Part shown: positions 12,534-23,954 of the stretch, one piece after another
Layout of the letters: the number at the start of each line of letters is the position of its first letter
How positions within the stretch are numbered: the stretch's first letter is position 1
Assembly (NCBI RefSeq): GCF_000801105.2
Contig: NC_079514.1
Span: 29,685,075 to 29,749,074, forward strand
Direction of reading: 5' to 3'
Origin: Raphanus sativus
Taxonomy: Eukaryota > Streptophyta > Magnoliopsida > Brassicales > Brassicaceae
DNA length: 64,000 nucleotides
The notes under the pieces: model-generated
What the model was told of the DNA's origin: nothing
The model's database searches: none
The model's input: only the letters and a program-made list of their open reading frames with translations
Program-made: the position numbers and the translations under genes

Positions 12534-13563
12534 ATGGGAGCTCTCTGCTGTTGCTTTCAAGTTGATCTCTTTGAGAGTTATGCGAATCCAAACACTTCAA
12601 TGTCGAGGAACTGTCCCTGCCTTAACTGCTTCCTCCAGAGTTTCATGGGTTTGGTATGTTCTTCTCCTCCTTGTATTGTATTACTTTATGAAACTTGCTG
12701 ATGTTTGTCTTATTAGGTTATCAATTGAAAGTTTACATCTTTGTACCTTTTTTTTTGCAGTATGCATCGATATTTAACAGAGTTGGTATGCATCCAATAC
12801 CTTCAACTGTGGAAGCTTCCTCAGTGATGAATTCCACAACTTCATTTGATGACTCATCTCTCTCTGATGTCTATCATTCTCCTCCCAGGCCCTTGCCTTA
12901 CGATGCCGATCCTAGGTACTTCCGTTTTGCTAAGGGATCAAGCCATTCGGGTGGAGAAACAGAACCGTTAAGAGGTGATACCGAAATGAGCTCTGAAATT
13001 TTGGGAGGTGGAGCCAAACGGAACAAGTCTGGTTACGAAGATGGTTCGAAAGAAGCGTATTCGAAAGGTTCACCCACCAATGAAAAGTCGAAGTTAGAGC
13101 TCTCTTATGCAGATTCGGATGATGAGGATGATATCTGTCCAACCTGCCTTGATGGTACATTAGTTTATTTGAATTCACTTTATATGTTTCTCTTTATACT
13201 TTATCTACTTGATGGTACAAGTAGTCTTTCATTTTGTGATGTGTAGATTACACGCCAGAGAATCCGAAGATAATCACCAAATGCTCTCACCATTTCCACC
13301 TTAGCTGTATTTATGAATGGATGGAGAGAAGTGAAACCTGCCCCGTCTGTGGAAAGGTATCTTGTTGCTTTCTAAAATGTTTCAGAACTTGAGGTTTGGT
13401 CGGATGTACCATCAGTCTCCTTCATAGATATTAAAGTTTATAGTTGATAAAGAAAAATATATTTAGTTTATCAAAGCGTATAGAATATCAATTCTAAAAA
13501 CGTATCCTTATCAAGTTTACAATCTAATTATTGCAGGTGATGGCATTTGATGAAACTGGCTAA
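12534..13563 (+). CDS. RING-H2 E3 ubiquitin ligase, four exons (At3g02290-like)
   Basis: Exons are inferred at 12534-12653, 12761-13154, 13247-13356 and 13537-13563, giving 216 codons with GT-AG introns and phases that stay in frame. The C-terminus carries a RING-H2 domain: C-x2-C-x14-C-x-H-x2-H-x2-C-x10-C-x2-C, from CPTC (end of exon 2) through CSHHFHLSC to CPVC (exon 3). The protein therefore probably transfers ubiquitin from an E2 to a substrate. The start MGALCCC gives Gly2 followed by Cys5-7, compatible with N-myristoylation and palmitoylation and so with membrane attachment. The middle is Ser/Pro-rich and acidic (DSDDEDD) and carries [15 protein letters not shown], a motif typical of the Arabidopsis At3g02290/At5g15790 group. 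The gene looks intact. A Helitron starts about 345 bp downstream. Confidence 0.9.
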
Positions 13564-13935
13564 GAGGATAAAAAGTGGCAGTGAGTCTTTGCATGATAAA
13601 ATAATACAGAGATCACTTGTATATATAAATCTTCTGTCAAAGTTGTGAATATCCAGATGCCTTTTACAGTAAATATGAGAGTGTGATTGCTCTTAGTTTA
13701 TATCGACTCATTATTTATATACATTTTTTTCTTCAATAAGATTACTGGAATGAAAACGCAGGTTGAATCTTTGACTTTTTTGTTATCTAGAAAATATTAA
13801 TCTTTTGAATTTCTAAAATTACACCCAGAAGAAGGGTGTTATTTAAGATTAACTTCTCTGAATCGCTAGACAAACCATCAAATCCAAATATGTATTGATT
13901 ATTAACACTAGGTTCGTTTCTGCGCTACGCGCAGA

Positions 13936-14070
13936 TAATATGGCTTAATTTTTATTTTGGGTTTCTATAAATATATGATATTATTTGATAAATTTGGCGC
14001 GGATAATTTGGCTTAATTTTTATTTTGGGTTTCTATAAATATATGATATTATTTGATAAATTTGTCACAA
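13936..14070. repeat. 68-bp tandem duplication inside the Helitron 3' end
   Basis: The block starting GGCTTAATTTTTATTTTGGG occurs at 13942 and again at 14010, nearly identical over 60 bp, immediately inside the terminal hairpin. It has no coding role. Confidence 0.8.
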
Positions 14071-15669
14071 AGAACCTATAAAGTTTGAGTTTGGAAAGTA
14101 GGTAAGAGATCTTGTTGCCCTTTATAAATGTTTTGTTGATAATCTTCTTTGACTCAAAGCTATATTTACAATACATCATTCATGTAACTTCAATATCTGC
14201 ACATAATTTTGGAGAGAGATTTTTGAATATATCAAGCGAGAGTGAAAAACCAATAATACATATTAACCTGAAGAGTTTGTGGTGTCGGCAGTGTAACTTT
14301 AAAAATAGCATCTAGGATGAAATTAACATGAAAAAACTAAAGATTCTTCAGTTTAATACTAAACTTAAATACCAAGCATTTTGTTTATTTTTTCAATAAT
14401 ACATGTGAAGGTATGTCCCTTTTTTGAGTGTAGAGGATTGTACCCATAGAAACCTTGTAGACATAACTGGAAACATGTGAGATGATGGTTCCAGTTAGGC
14501 TAGTACTTGATTTCATACCTTTGGAAACAGAATTTACTTTTCATTTGCTTATTTGAGATCAACAATGTATGCTCTAGCCATTTTCGAAACGAAGTATTAT
14601 AATTTAAGATTATATTTAGTTTGTTTTCAATGGAATTCATTAGTTTCTAAGATTATTAATTATAAGTTTTTTTTACAAATATTATAGTTTGCCTTGGGAA
14701 GTAATCTACGCATTATGCGGACTGAAGATTACTAAGCATTAATTATATGGGATTGAAACTGGACTACATTATGATTGGTTACTTTTCAATAATTTTTTAG
14801 AGTTTATATTTATATTTTATTTTAAAATCTTGATTTTTAATAATTTAAAATCTTGAATATCAGTCTCTAGAGAAATCTAATGAGCATAAGAAATGGCTTA
14901 ATAAAAAGAAAGACACACAAAAGACCACATTTAGTAGTGTGCTATGCTAAAAGTAATATGGCCACGTTTCAATAGAAATTAAAATATAAAAGAAAGAGCA
15001 ATGAGTAAGCAAATATGACTGTAAACAATTTAGTCGAGGTACTGAATGTTTTTTCAGTTTTCGTAGCAGGAGCATAGGAGTACCGGCTTGGCTTCTGCAT
15101 CATGCAATTGCACGCCATAGAGAGCTAGCCACCCTGTATCCAATTAGCTGATGAAAACTCATTAGGTACTTTATATAGAACCCAATGAAAGGATACCATT
15201 TGTGTATGTGGCTTCCAAGTTTCCACCTTCAGTGACAGCCCGTATCTACAACAGGACAAAAAAAACCAACAGGGTAAACAGACATAGTCATGATTGCTAA
15301 TAGGTTAATGGAAGTAGGTCACACAAATTTCTAGCAAATTAAAACTAACGTTCACAGTAATGTTCAAAAACATGCAATAAGGAATTGATCCCTGTGAATG
15401 AGAGAAACGACAATTCAAGTATGTTCTGGAAGCTTTTGGTTTAATATATACTACTCAAGAGAGAGAAAGAGAAAGAGTTTAGAGATGAACCGTCGTTGTT
15501 TCCATTGCAGCGATAGGGTGTTCTCCTCTACTAAGTCTGAACCATCTTCGCTAAACAAACGAAAAATGGCTCAATCTCTGGCTTAATAAAAAACGTTTTC
15601 ATTAGCCTAACATTCCAGAAAAAAATGTGAGATTAAATAACTTGGGGTTGATGTATATTTAGATGGCAA

Positions 15670-17320
15670 GATACCTCAAAAGTAGCTGTCGACTAATTCT
15701 GAGTCAGGCTTCCCAGTCAACTCACGACCTGTATCACCAAGTAGGAAGAAAACAGCCTGGTCGTTGTTGTAGTAGACAGAAACTTTCGCAAGGAACCTGT
15801 TAACTCTTACATTGCATCAACGGGTACCGGCTACATTGCCAGATTGTGGACACATCAACGAAGGACTTCTGGTGGCCTTAGTCACTGCAGGCAATGTAAT
15901 CCTAAGCAAAGTCATACAACATCATCAATTGTGGCTATGCACTCCAAAACAAACTGGAGTGAGATTATATTTGAGTATCACTTGGGACTGTCAAACATAA
16001 TTCCTAGACAAACCCCAACCAGTTGCAATAATCGTTGATTGGTTGGAGATCATAGTCCATGAAAACCCGTGAGGATGACTTTGAGCTGAGGGCAAGAATA
16101 TATATTCGGCATGTCATTACAAAATCACACAAAGTGGAGATCAGTAAACTTCTTTTATATTTAGATTCATGTATTTACGTGCTAATACTGCATATATCAA
16201 ACTCTTGTTAATTTAGAGATATGGGGAAAAAACCTATTACAGCAAGGCCACCTCTAAACCTAAGTCTCTACTATCAATGTCTAATTCATACACAAACACA
16301 ATGATCCAGCAAGTGAGATTTTTTTGTATTTTTTTCTAATTTTTGCAAAATGAGCAATACAACCATTTGAAGAATAAAAATAATTTATTTCTTTTTACAC
16401 ACTTGTGATATTCTCAACTTTTGGTGTCTAATAATGCAGATTGGAGTTACGAGGCAACATAGTATATATGATCAACTTAAGAATGAATGCACGTCTAAGA
16501 TGGGGGTACGTACACAAATTCACTCTCATATACATAATTCATTCTCTAAACGCATAAAACGTTATGAGAGTGTGAATTAATTAATAAGTATTGCAGAGGA
16601 TCAAGCTCCAGTATGAAAAAAATATCTATAGCCGATTCATCAACGGTTTCAATTTTGGCAAGATGGAAATTTGCGTTCAATATAATACAAAGTTGAGATA
16701 AGTAATCAAACACAACCTATCAAGCATTGATCAACACTAACACTGTTTGAAGAAAAACACGGTTTTGCAAAAGCTAGATGATTTATAGCAAGAGAACAAA
16801 AGGCCAACCAAAATATCCCAGTTAGAGCTCTATAAATTTGAAATAGATAGAACAAATATTCACCAAGCTAACGTTATAAACAGAAGCAGAGACTTTCCGC
16901 AATGATGATCAAATAAGTATATATCACATTAGCAACCTGAGTACAAACAATTTGGAAAATATAAAATGTTATGATTCTCAGTGAAGTTGTTACGCTAGAG
17001 GGATAAACAATTACCTCCAAGACATTTTGTGTTCACTGTAGTGACTAAAAGCACAGTGTGAGTGTTTTCATATGCTGTGAATTTGTTGCAGAGTCTGTTG
17101 GAGCCTGGTCCCAAAGTTACAGCTTCATAACAGCCCTGTGCAAAAGTTTATTAATAACGGGGTTAAGTGCAATACAGAGAGGGCGTGATTTTAGTAACAG
17201 GAAACCCATACTCTTGTGATTGCAGATGAACTATAACACGCCGGGTTGTTGCTATCTTCACTTCGTTGAGGATGGGGGTGGTCAGGTCAATTAGAGACTG
17301 TCCATTGAGCAGCTTCATTT
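15670..17320 (-). pseudogene. Helitron-borne RPA70-like (OB-fold) pseudogene
   Basis: Three minus-strand pieces in collinear order resemble the single-strand-DNA-binding RPA large-subunit-like proteins carried by plant Helitrons. First, near 17310-17190, is a stretch containing LLNGQSLIDLTTPIL and IATTRRVIVHLQS. Next, near 17135-17008, is CYEAVTLGPGSNRLCNKF followed by ENTHTVLLVTTVNTK. Last, near 15985-15676, is the C-terminal OB fold with ATIDDVV, LMCPQSGN, VSVYYNNDQAVFFLLGD and GRELTGKPDSELVDSYF. The last piece contains in-frame stops and at least one frameshift, and parts between the pieces are not recognisable. The intact protein would bind single-stranded DNA, presumably helping rolling-circle transposition; this copy is broken. 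Confidence 0.65.
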
Positions 17321-18083
17321 AACATTAACATCTACACCATTGTTCAAAAGGAATACAAGTTAAATAATATGGCTGGAAGAAAATAGTCATATTTGATCAC
17401 CACCTGAAATAAAAACACCCATTAACTTAATGTAGACACCAAATCCCATCACGACTACTCTACACTTTGATAATCAACAAAAGCACACAATATTGATTCA
17501 TGGAGAGGTCGCTGTTTGAAGAGTTATTTTAAAAGAATGATTTAAAAAATAGTATAAGAGAAACCAAATTCTGAAAGAGACAGAAATTCTTTTTGGTATG
17601 AAAAGAGAAAGAGAATTGTTTACGAAGAGACATACAATAGCCTTGCAATCGTTTCATTGGAGATTGATGTATTGAATATTTTGCGTATTTGCTTTGAAGA
17701 TTTGGCACCAATTTATATATGAGGAGATAGAAAGGGAGGTAACGAAACAATAAATAAGGGATTAAAGACCGTGCTGATTGATGAAGAAGATCTGGCGGTA
17801 ACGGTGTAATGGAGTTACAGTAGAACCGGTGAAGACGAAGCTGAAAAGTCGTGGAGTCCCAGAGAAGATTTGGGATATGCAAGATCGGGATTCATATGGG
17901 CCGTAGAAAAAATTATATAGAATTCCAGCTTTTGTAGTTACGGCCCAAACAGAATGCCCAATTACATCTTCAGGCGACAAAAGTGTGTGACATGGCAGTT
18001 CACTCTCCTCTTATTGGACGTTTTTTTTTGTCTAGGTGGACAGCTTCTCCATCCATCTTATTCACCTTTTAATATAAGTTAGA

Positions 18084-18574
18084 TTACGTTATTGAAAATT
18101 GAGAACTCAAAAGCTCAAATAACCGAACAGACATATAGTATCCATTCCATGGACATAAAAAGAGTCTCCGGCGTTGATCTAGTCGAGGATCCGATTATCT
18201 GTGGTATATTTCGGAGGTAACTGTGTACGAGACTACTTCATTGTATTTAGATTTTGTTGTACGCATTGTTACCGAAGCTCTATACTGATTTTAGTGAAGC
18301 TTAAAGGTACCGATCCTTTCCCGAACATTAGGCAACGAAGTCCGGGTGAACAAAACATCTTTGCATTTCTCTTTTGCGTTTGATCACCTACATACAAGCA
18401 ATCGAATTGATAGATCACTATACTAACCTGTGAATTGAATCGAGTTTCAAGCAAGAGAAATTACCAACATCTTACTTTGTTGCGCTGGAATGAAATCACA
18501 CGAATTCCAAAAGTGCAATATAAAGTTGGGCAAATGTGCTCGAGCTTTCCATGTTTTTTTTTGTGACTAAAAAG
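18084..18574. other. Spacer between Helitron and Copia element
   Basis: Less AT-rich than its flanks, with two overlapping short frames on opposite strands (18201-18383 and 18269-18454), neither coding-like. No family was recognised. Positions 18575-18579 (ATTTT) are the target duplication of the Copia element that follows. Confidence 0.5.
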
Positions 18575-18579
18575 ATTTT

Positions 18580-18734
18580 TGTTATATACTGATATTATGC
18601 TCGACATATCTTATTTGTACTTATCTTATTGTTGCCTCTTATACTTATCTTATTGAGAAGATAAGTACATGTATCAAGTATATATACTTGACACTTGATC
18701 AATAATAAGATTACGCTTTCCATAGTATCAAACA
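18580..18734 (+). repeat. 5' LTR of the outer Copia element
   Basis: 155 bp, TG...CA ends. It contains a perfect 10-bp inverted repeat (TACTTATCTT at 18642-18651, AAGATAAGTA at 18658-18667) around a 6-base loop. Confidence 0.95.
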
Positions 18735-19096
18735 CGTTATCAGACACGATTTGCTCTGAAAACCCTAACTAGAAAACACAAATAAAATAGCCTCCTTCTC
18801 ACCTGCAAGTGAATCGGTTCCGACGAGAAGTTCGACGAGAAGAAACGAACCAGTCCTGCTCAAACGACGAGACCGATCAACCCGTCAAAAGGAGAAGGTA
18901 TCCTCGATAACTATACTAGATCCTGAGTACAAATCGTAAAACCCTAACCGCATTCATGTAGCTATATTTAGCCAACATGACTTGCAAAGAAAAAAAAATA
19001 AAAAACCTTATCTGTTATTGCGTGATCTGATAATCCATTGCTATCATCGTTCTCGTTTATTTTTTTTAAGATAGCTTCCCCTTCACGTTTGCTATG

Positions 19097-19314
19097 TGTT
19101 AAGAGTGGTCCGGTTTAGTAACGTCTACTGAACCGTTCTAGAAGGATTCGAGAATATACTTGGGTCTTAAGATAAGTATTGTGTATAAGATATTGTTGGG
19201 TAGTTGTAGATATAGACAAATCTCATGTGAATATATTGTAACGAGTATATATACCCGACGTGGTGAATGGAATAACACAACAGTTCACAAACATACATTC
19301 TCTTTAGATTTACA
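19097..19314 (+). repeat. 5' LTR of the inner Copia element
   Basis: 218 bp beginning TGTTAAGAG and ending TTTACA. Identical to the 3' LTR apart from G at the second base. Confidence 0.97.
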
Positions 19315-19326
19315 TGGTATCAGAGC
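19315..19326 (+). promoter_or_regulatory. Primer-binding site (initiator-Met tRNA)
   Basis: TGGTATCAGAGC immediately follows the LTR and is the canonical plant Copia primer-binding site for minus-strand DNA synthesis. Confidence 0.95.
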
Positions 19327-19370
19327 TTGTGTAAAAGCGATCAAATCAAGTTCTAGAGAGATTGTGAGTC

Positions 19371-20723
19371 ATGACGAAAGGAGAGATCACCACTGCGGGT
19401 AGCAGCAACGAGAACTCTATGACTTATCCATATTACCTAGCGCACTCCGACAATCCTGGCGTATCAATCTCATCAGTCACGTTGACAGGTGAGAACTATG
19501 CTGAGTGGGCTTCAGAGTTGGAGAATGCGCTTCGCGCGAAGAGAAAGATTGGCTTTATCAACGGCAGCTTGTTGATGCCGGATGAGAAGGAGAAACCAGT
19601 AGAGGCCGAGATGTGGAAGACGGTGAATTCCATGATCATAGGATGGATCAGAACTTCCATATCTCCAACGGTGAGATCGACGGTTACGTTCACATCGGAT
19701 GCCTATAAGCTGTGGAGTGACCTGAAGAAGAGGTTTTCAATTGGGAATGCTGTGCGTGTTCATCAACTGAAAGCCGAGCTAGCAGAATGCAAGCAAGACG
19801 GGTCAAGTGTATTTGAGTACTTTGGTCGGCTTTCTTCAAAGTGGGAAGAGTTACTGAATTATAAACCTCTTCCGACTTGTACATGTGGTGCGTCGGAGAA
19901 GATCAGCCAGGACTATGAAGAAGAGAAGGTTCACATGTTCCTGATGGGTCTCGACGATTCACGGTTTTGCAATGTCTGCACCAATATTATTGGGATGGAT
20001 CCATTGCCAGATTTGAATTCTGTGTATCAGAGAGTTGTGCGCGAAGAGAGAAGGGTTCTTGCGGCTCGTGTAGAGACAAAGCAGGACGCTGTTGGCTTTG
20101 TAGCTAAAGCAGATGCTCTGTTAGGCTCTGTGACAAAAGGACGTGGAGGTCTCGTCTGTTCACATTGTGGAAGGAGCGGACACGATAAGAAAGACTGCTG
20201 GCAAATCATTGGGTTTCCTGACTGGTGGACGGAGCGTAACCAAGGAGGAGATCGCGGTGGACGCGGCGGTAGAGGCAGAGGGCGTGGACGCAACAACCAG
20301 CCACGTTCTAATGCGATGCAAGCACAGTCTTCTGGAAATGGAAATGCTCCTGTCATAACTGCAGAACAGTGGGCATCTTTGGCAGCACTTATGGAGCAGC
20401 AGAAGTCTCATCCTATTCCAGATAAGCTGAATGGTAAGAAACAAACAGGAGAAGTTATACTCGATACTGGTGCATCCCACCACATGACCGGTGATGCTCG
20501 TTTGCTTCATGACATGCAAGATGTGGTCGGGTGTCCTGTAAGGTTTGCAGATGGTAGTGAAGTCCAAGCAACTCGATGTGGAGTTTTGCGACTTTCAGAG
20601 AAACTGATATTGCCTAATGTCTTATTAGTTCCTGATCTCAACTGCACCTTATTGTCTGTTGCGAAGTTGTTGAAACAGACTGGTTGTTTTGCTGTGTTCT
20701 CTGATACACTGTGTGTTTTGTAG
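19371..20723 (+). CDS. Inner Copia gag-protease segment
   Basis: 450 codons from the first ATG after the primer site to an in-frame TAG. The N-terminal two thirds are a Copia gag with motif LTGENYAEWASELENALRAK. It is followed by a CCHC zinc knuckle CSHCGRSGHDKKDC (20157-20198) that binds the element RNA, and an Arg/Gly-rich stretch. The aspartic protease active site DTGASHHM begins at 20463. The stop at 20721-20723 falls after the protease, within the protease-integrase linker; the frame continues unchanged beyond it. The stop is most likely a recent C-to-T type mutation. Suppression to control the gag:pol ratio is a less likely alternative. Confidence 0.9.
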   Translation: MTKGEITTAGSSNENSMTYPYYLAHSDNPGVSISSVTLTGENYAEWASELENALRAKRKIGFINGSLLMPDEKEKPVEAEMWKTVNSMIIGWIRTSISPTVRSTVTFTSDAYKLWSDLKKRFSIGNAVRVHQLKAELAECKQDGSSVFEYFGRLSSKWEELLNYKPLPTCTCGASEKISQDYEEEKVHMFLMGLDDSRFCNVCTNIIGMDPLPDLNSVYQRVVREERRVLAARVETKQDAVGFVAKADALLGSVTKGRGGLVCSHCGRSGHDKKDCWQIIGFPDWWTERNQGGDRGGRGGRGRGRGRNNQPRSNAMQAQSSGNGNAPVITAEQWASLAALMEQQKSHPIPDKLNGKKQTGEVILDTGASHHMTGDARLLHDMQDVVGCPVRFADGSEVQATRCGVLRLSEKLILPNVLLVPDLNCTLLSVAKLLKQTGCFAVFSDTLCVL

Positions 20724-22109
20724 GACCGTTTTACGAGGATCCTGATTGGAGCCGGTGAAGAACGGAATGGTGTGTATGTTTATCGAGATGTGACAGTCAG
20801 GCGAGGTCTCAGAGTTAAAGCCGCGGAGGACAAGGCTTTGTGGCATCGCAGGCTGGGGCATCCATCATTTGGTGTTTTAGGATTTTTACCGTTTCTTTCT
20901 GGTGTTTCAAACAACTCTGACAAGTTTGGAGGTTGTGATATTTGTTTTAAATCAAAGCAGACTCGTGGTGTTTTTCCCAAAAGTTCTAATAAAGCTTCAG
21001 TTATTTTCGAGTTAATTCATGTTGATTTGTGGGGACCTTATCGAGAACCAGCATCGTGTGGAGCAGTTTACTTCCTCACGATTGTTGATGATTTTTCTCG
21101 GGCAGTCTGGATACATTTGTTACTCCAGAAGTCAGAGGTGAAAACCGTGCTTCCTAATTTCTGCAAACTTGTGCATCGACAGTTTGGCCACTCGGTTCGG
21201 GCTGTGCGAAGTGACAATGGGACAGAATTTTTATGTTTGTCGAAGTACTTCACTGAGAATGGGATTGTGCATCACACTTCTTGCGTGGCGACACCACAAC
21301 AGAACGGGAGAGTAGAAAGGAAGCACAGACATATACTGAATGTTGCAAGATCACTTATGTTCCAAGCTAATCTACCTATCAAGTTTTGGGGTGAGAGTGT
21401 GCTAGCTGCAGCACACGTTATTAATCAGACGCCATCTAGTCTTCTTCAGGGTAAATCTCCCTATGAATGCTTGTATGGCAAGCCTCCATCGTATGAGAGA
21501 ATCAAAACATTCGGGTGTCTTTCCTATGCTCACAAGAAGTCTCGTGACAAGGATAAGTTCAACACTCGAAGCAGGAGGTGCGTCTTTGTCGGCTATCCAT
21601 TCGGGAAGAAAGGGTGGAAGATGTATGATTTAGACAGTGAAGAATTCTTTGTCTCATGCGATGTGGAGTTCATCGAGACAAGCTTCCCATATCAAGATGA
21701 TCACTCGAACAAGAAGAAACCAGTAGAGGCTCCTGCAGTTCCTCAACCTGTTGTGCTTTGTGACGATCATGAGCAGGTGCTGGAATCTAGGGGGAGTGAA
21801 ACTAGTTCAGCTGTTCCACAAGTAGCAGATGAAGTTCAGACGGAGGTGCGTGGTACTACAGAAACAGGCTCTCCTGCTGTAGTCTCTGCAGAAACAGAGA
21901 AGCAAGGCGAGGAGGTTCCTTCAGTAAGTGAAACAGAGCAAGTTCAAGTAGAGGCACTTGGCAGAGGTCAACGAGTTCCTCGACCTTCTGTTAGGCTACA
22001 CGACTACGTCACGTATAATGCGACTTGCACTCTTGATAAACATACCACACCTCTAGTTCATCTCGCTCCGTCTCGGACCTCAGAAACGTGTCCAGGTAAT
22101 ACCGCTTGA
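20724..22109 (+). pseudogene. Inner Copia integrase segment, bounded by in-frame stops
   Basis: This is the same reading frame as the gag-protease segment, lying between TAG (20721-20723) and TGA (22107-22109). Its first internal ATG is at 20772. It contains the integrase zinc-binding region (HRRLGHP and CDICFKSKQ) and the catalytic core with the D,D-35-E residues in VDLWGPY, RSDNGTEF and QQNGRVERKHRH. A Ser/Glu-rich C-terminal linker leads toward RT. Integrase inserts the cDNA into the genome. All catalytic positions look intact; only the stops impair the product. Confidence 0.9.
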
Positions 22110-23729
22110 TCCTATCCCATTTCAGCTTATATTACTGATGCTGTGTTTTCCAAGCGACACAAAGCATTTCTTGCAGCGATTACTTCCTATGTGGAGCCAC
22201 GAAATTGGAAGGAAGCGATGCTATATCCTATTTGGAATGGTGCAATGTCGACAGAAGTAGTGGCTTTGGAAGATCAGAGAACTTGGGATGTAACAGAGTT
22301 GCCAAAAGGGAAGAAGGCGTTAGAGTGTATGTGGATATACAAGTATAAGTTTAACGTTGATGGAACAATGGAGAGACCTAAGGCGAGGTTGGTGGTATGT
22401 GGGAACAGGCAGGTAGAGGGAAGAGACTATGGTGAGACCTTTGCGCCGGTAGCCAAAATCACTACTGTACGAACACTGTTGGAGGTTGCAGTCGCTAGAA
22501 ACTGGGAGATACATCAGATGGACGTTCACAATGCGTTCCTACACGGAGATTTGAAGGAGGATGACTATATGAAAATGCCACCTGGGTTCTATGGTGATAG
22601 TCCATCGAAAGTGTGTAAGTTGAGGAAATCACTCTATGGCTTGAAACAAGCGCCAAGGTGTTGGTTTGCTAAGCTTACTACTGCTCTCAAAAGGTTCGGT
22701 TTCAAACAATCTTACTCAGATTATTCATTGTTCACATTCATAAAGGGCGGAAAGAGCTTGCGAGTTTTGGTCTACGTTGATGATTTGATACTTGTAAGCA
22801 ATGACTTGGATATGTTGGCAAAATTCAAAATTTATTTGAGTGATTGCTTCAAGATGAAGGATCTCGGGAAGGCGAAATACTTTCTTGGTATAGAGATGGC
22901 GCGAGGGCCAATGGGGATGTTTCTTACTCAACGTAAGTATGCTCTAGAGATAGTGGCTGAGGCGGGTTTGTTGGGCTGTAAGCCGGTCTCAACTCCGATG
23001 GAGCAGAATCACAAGTTGTTGGGTGATAAAGGTCCTCTGTATAAGGATCCCGAGAAGTTCAGAAGGGTAGTTGGACGACTTGTGTATCTCACAATCACAA
23101 GGCCAGAACTCAGTTATGCAGTACACATTCTGTCTCAGGTGATGCACAAGCCGCGAGAAATTCATTGGGACGCAGCTATGAGGGTTCTCAAGTATCTGAA
23201 AGGTTGTCCTGGTCAGGGAATTATGTTGAAAACAGTTAGTGATCTTCGTGTACGAGCCTTCTGCGACGCTGATTGGGCTGCGTGTCCCCTCACAAGAAGA
23301 TCGTTGTCTGCGTTTATTGTTCTGCTAGGTGACTCACCGATTTCTTGGAAAACGAAAAAACAAGACACAGTATCTCATTCCTCTGCAGAAGCTGAGTATA
23401 GGTCGATGGCTGTAACACTAAGAGAACTGAAGTGGCTTAAGCGTTTGTTAGCAGACATGGGAGTTAAGCACTGTGATCCTATGGAACTCTTCTGTGATAG
23501 TAAATCCGCCATATATATTGCCACCAATCCAGTGTTTCACGAGAGAACGAAACACATCGAGTCTGATTGTCATAGTGTTCGAGATGCAGTACAGGAAGGA
23601 CTGATAAAGATGAGGCATGTTCGGACAACTCAACAACTAGCTGATATAATGACAAAAGCGTTGGGAGGCCCTGCATTTCACTATCTTATGGACAAGTTGG
23701 GCGTTCGCAATCTACACGCACCAACTTGA
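22110..23729 (+). pseudogene. Inner Copia reverse transcriptase-RNase H segment
   Basis: This is in frame with the preceding segments after the TGA at 22107-22109; the first ATG is at 22143. RT motifs include RLVVCGNRQVEGRDYGETFAPV, shown here only as position 22384-22448, the MDVHNAFLHG motif, SLYGLKQAPR and the polymerase active site YVDD (22773-22784). RNase H follows, with DADWAACPLTRRSLSAF, SSAEAEYRSM and FCDSKSA. The frame ends at TGA 23727-23729, overlapping the polypurine tract. All catalytic motifs are present. Confidence 0.9.
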
Positions 23730-23736
23730 GGGGGAG

Positions 23737-23954
23737 TATTAAGAGTGGTCCGGTTTAGTAACGTCTACTGAACCGTTCTAGAAGGATTCGAGAATATACT
23801 TGGGTCTTAAGATAAGTATTGTGTATAAGATATTGTTGGGTAGTTGTAGATATAGACAAATCTCATGTGAATATATTGTAACGAGTATATATACCCGACG
23901 TGGTGAATGGAATAACACAACAGTTCACAAACATACATTCTCTTTAGATTTACA
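23737..23954 (+). repeat. 3' LTR of the inner Copia element
   Basis: 218 bp, starting TATTAAGAG: the second base is A where the 5' copy has G, so the terminal TG is lost here. Otherwise identical to the 5' copy. Confidence 0.97.

Larger units (their letters stand above)
13908..18083 (-). mobile_element. Helitron, minus orientation, with decayed RPA70-like gene
   Basis: The left edge is CTAG followed after 7 bp by a perfect hairpin TCTGCGC-TAC-GCGCAGA (13919-13935), the reverse of a Helitron 3' end. The right edge reverse-complements to a TC start (TCTAACTTATATTAAAAGG) followed by GAAGCTGTCCACC, a 5' subterminal region shared with the Helitron that ends at 46684. The left flank is A and the right flank is T, as expected for insertion at AT. 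The interior includes a decayed RPA-like gene on the same strand. No Rep/helicase motif was seen, so the copy is probably non-autonomous. Confidence 0.7.
19097..23954 (+). mobile_element. Inner, young Copia retrotransposon (Ale-like), 4858 bp
   Basis: Two 218-bp LTRs (19097-19314, 23737-23954) are identical except at their second base. They are flanked by a perfect target duplication CTATG (19092-19096, 23955-23959). Directly after the 5' LTR comes TGGTATCAGAGC (19315-19326), complementary to the 3' end of initiator-Met tRNA and the standard Copia primer-binding site. TTGAGGGGGAG (23726-23736) is the polypurine tract. A single reading frame from 19371 to 23729 encodes gag, protease, integrase, RT and RNase H in Copia order, broken only by two stop codons. 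Short LTRs and compact size fit the Ale/Retrofit lineage (inference). Confidence 0.97.

Noticed and set aside
17529..17980. Minus-strand frames near the Helitron 5' end as a gene
   Set aside because: Low-complexity translation, overlapping frames and no recognisable motif; likely leader or noncoding Helitron sequence.
20027..20567. Long minus-strand frames opposite the inner Copia gag
   Set aside because: They mirror the Arg/Gly-rich and gag coding sequence on the other strand and have no domain of their own.
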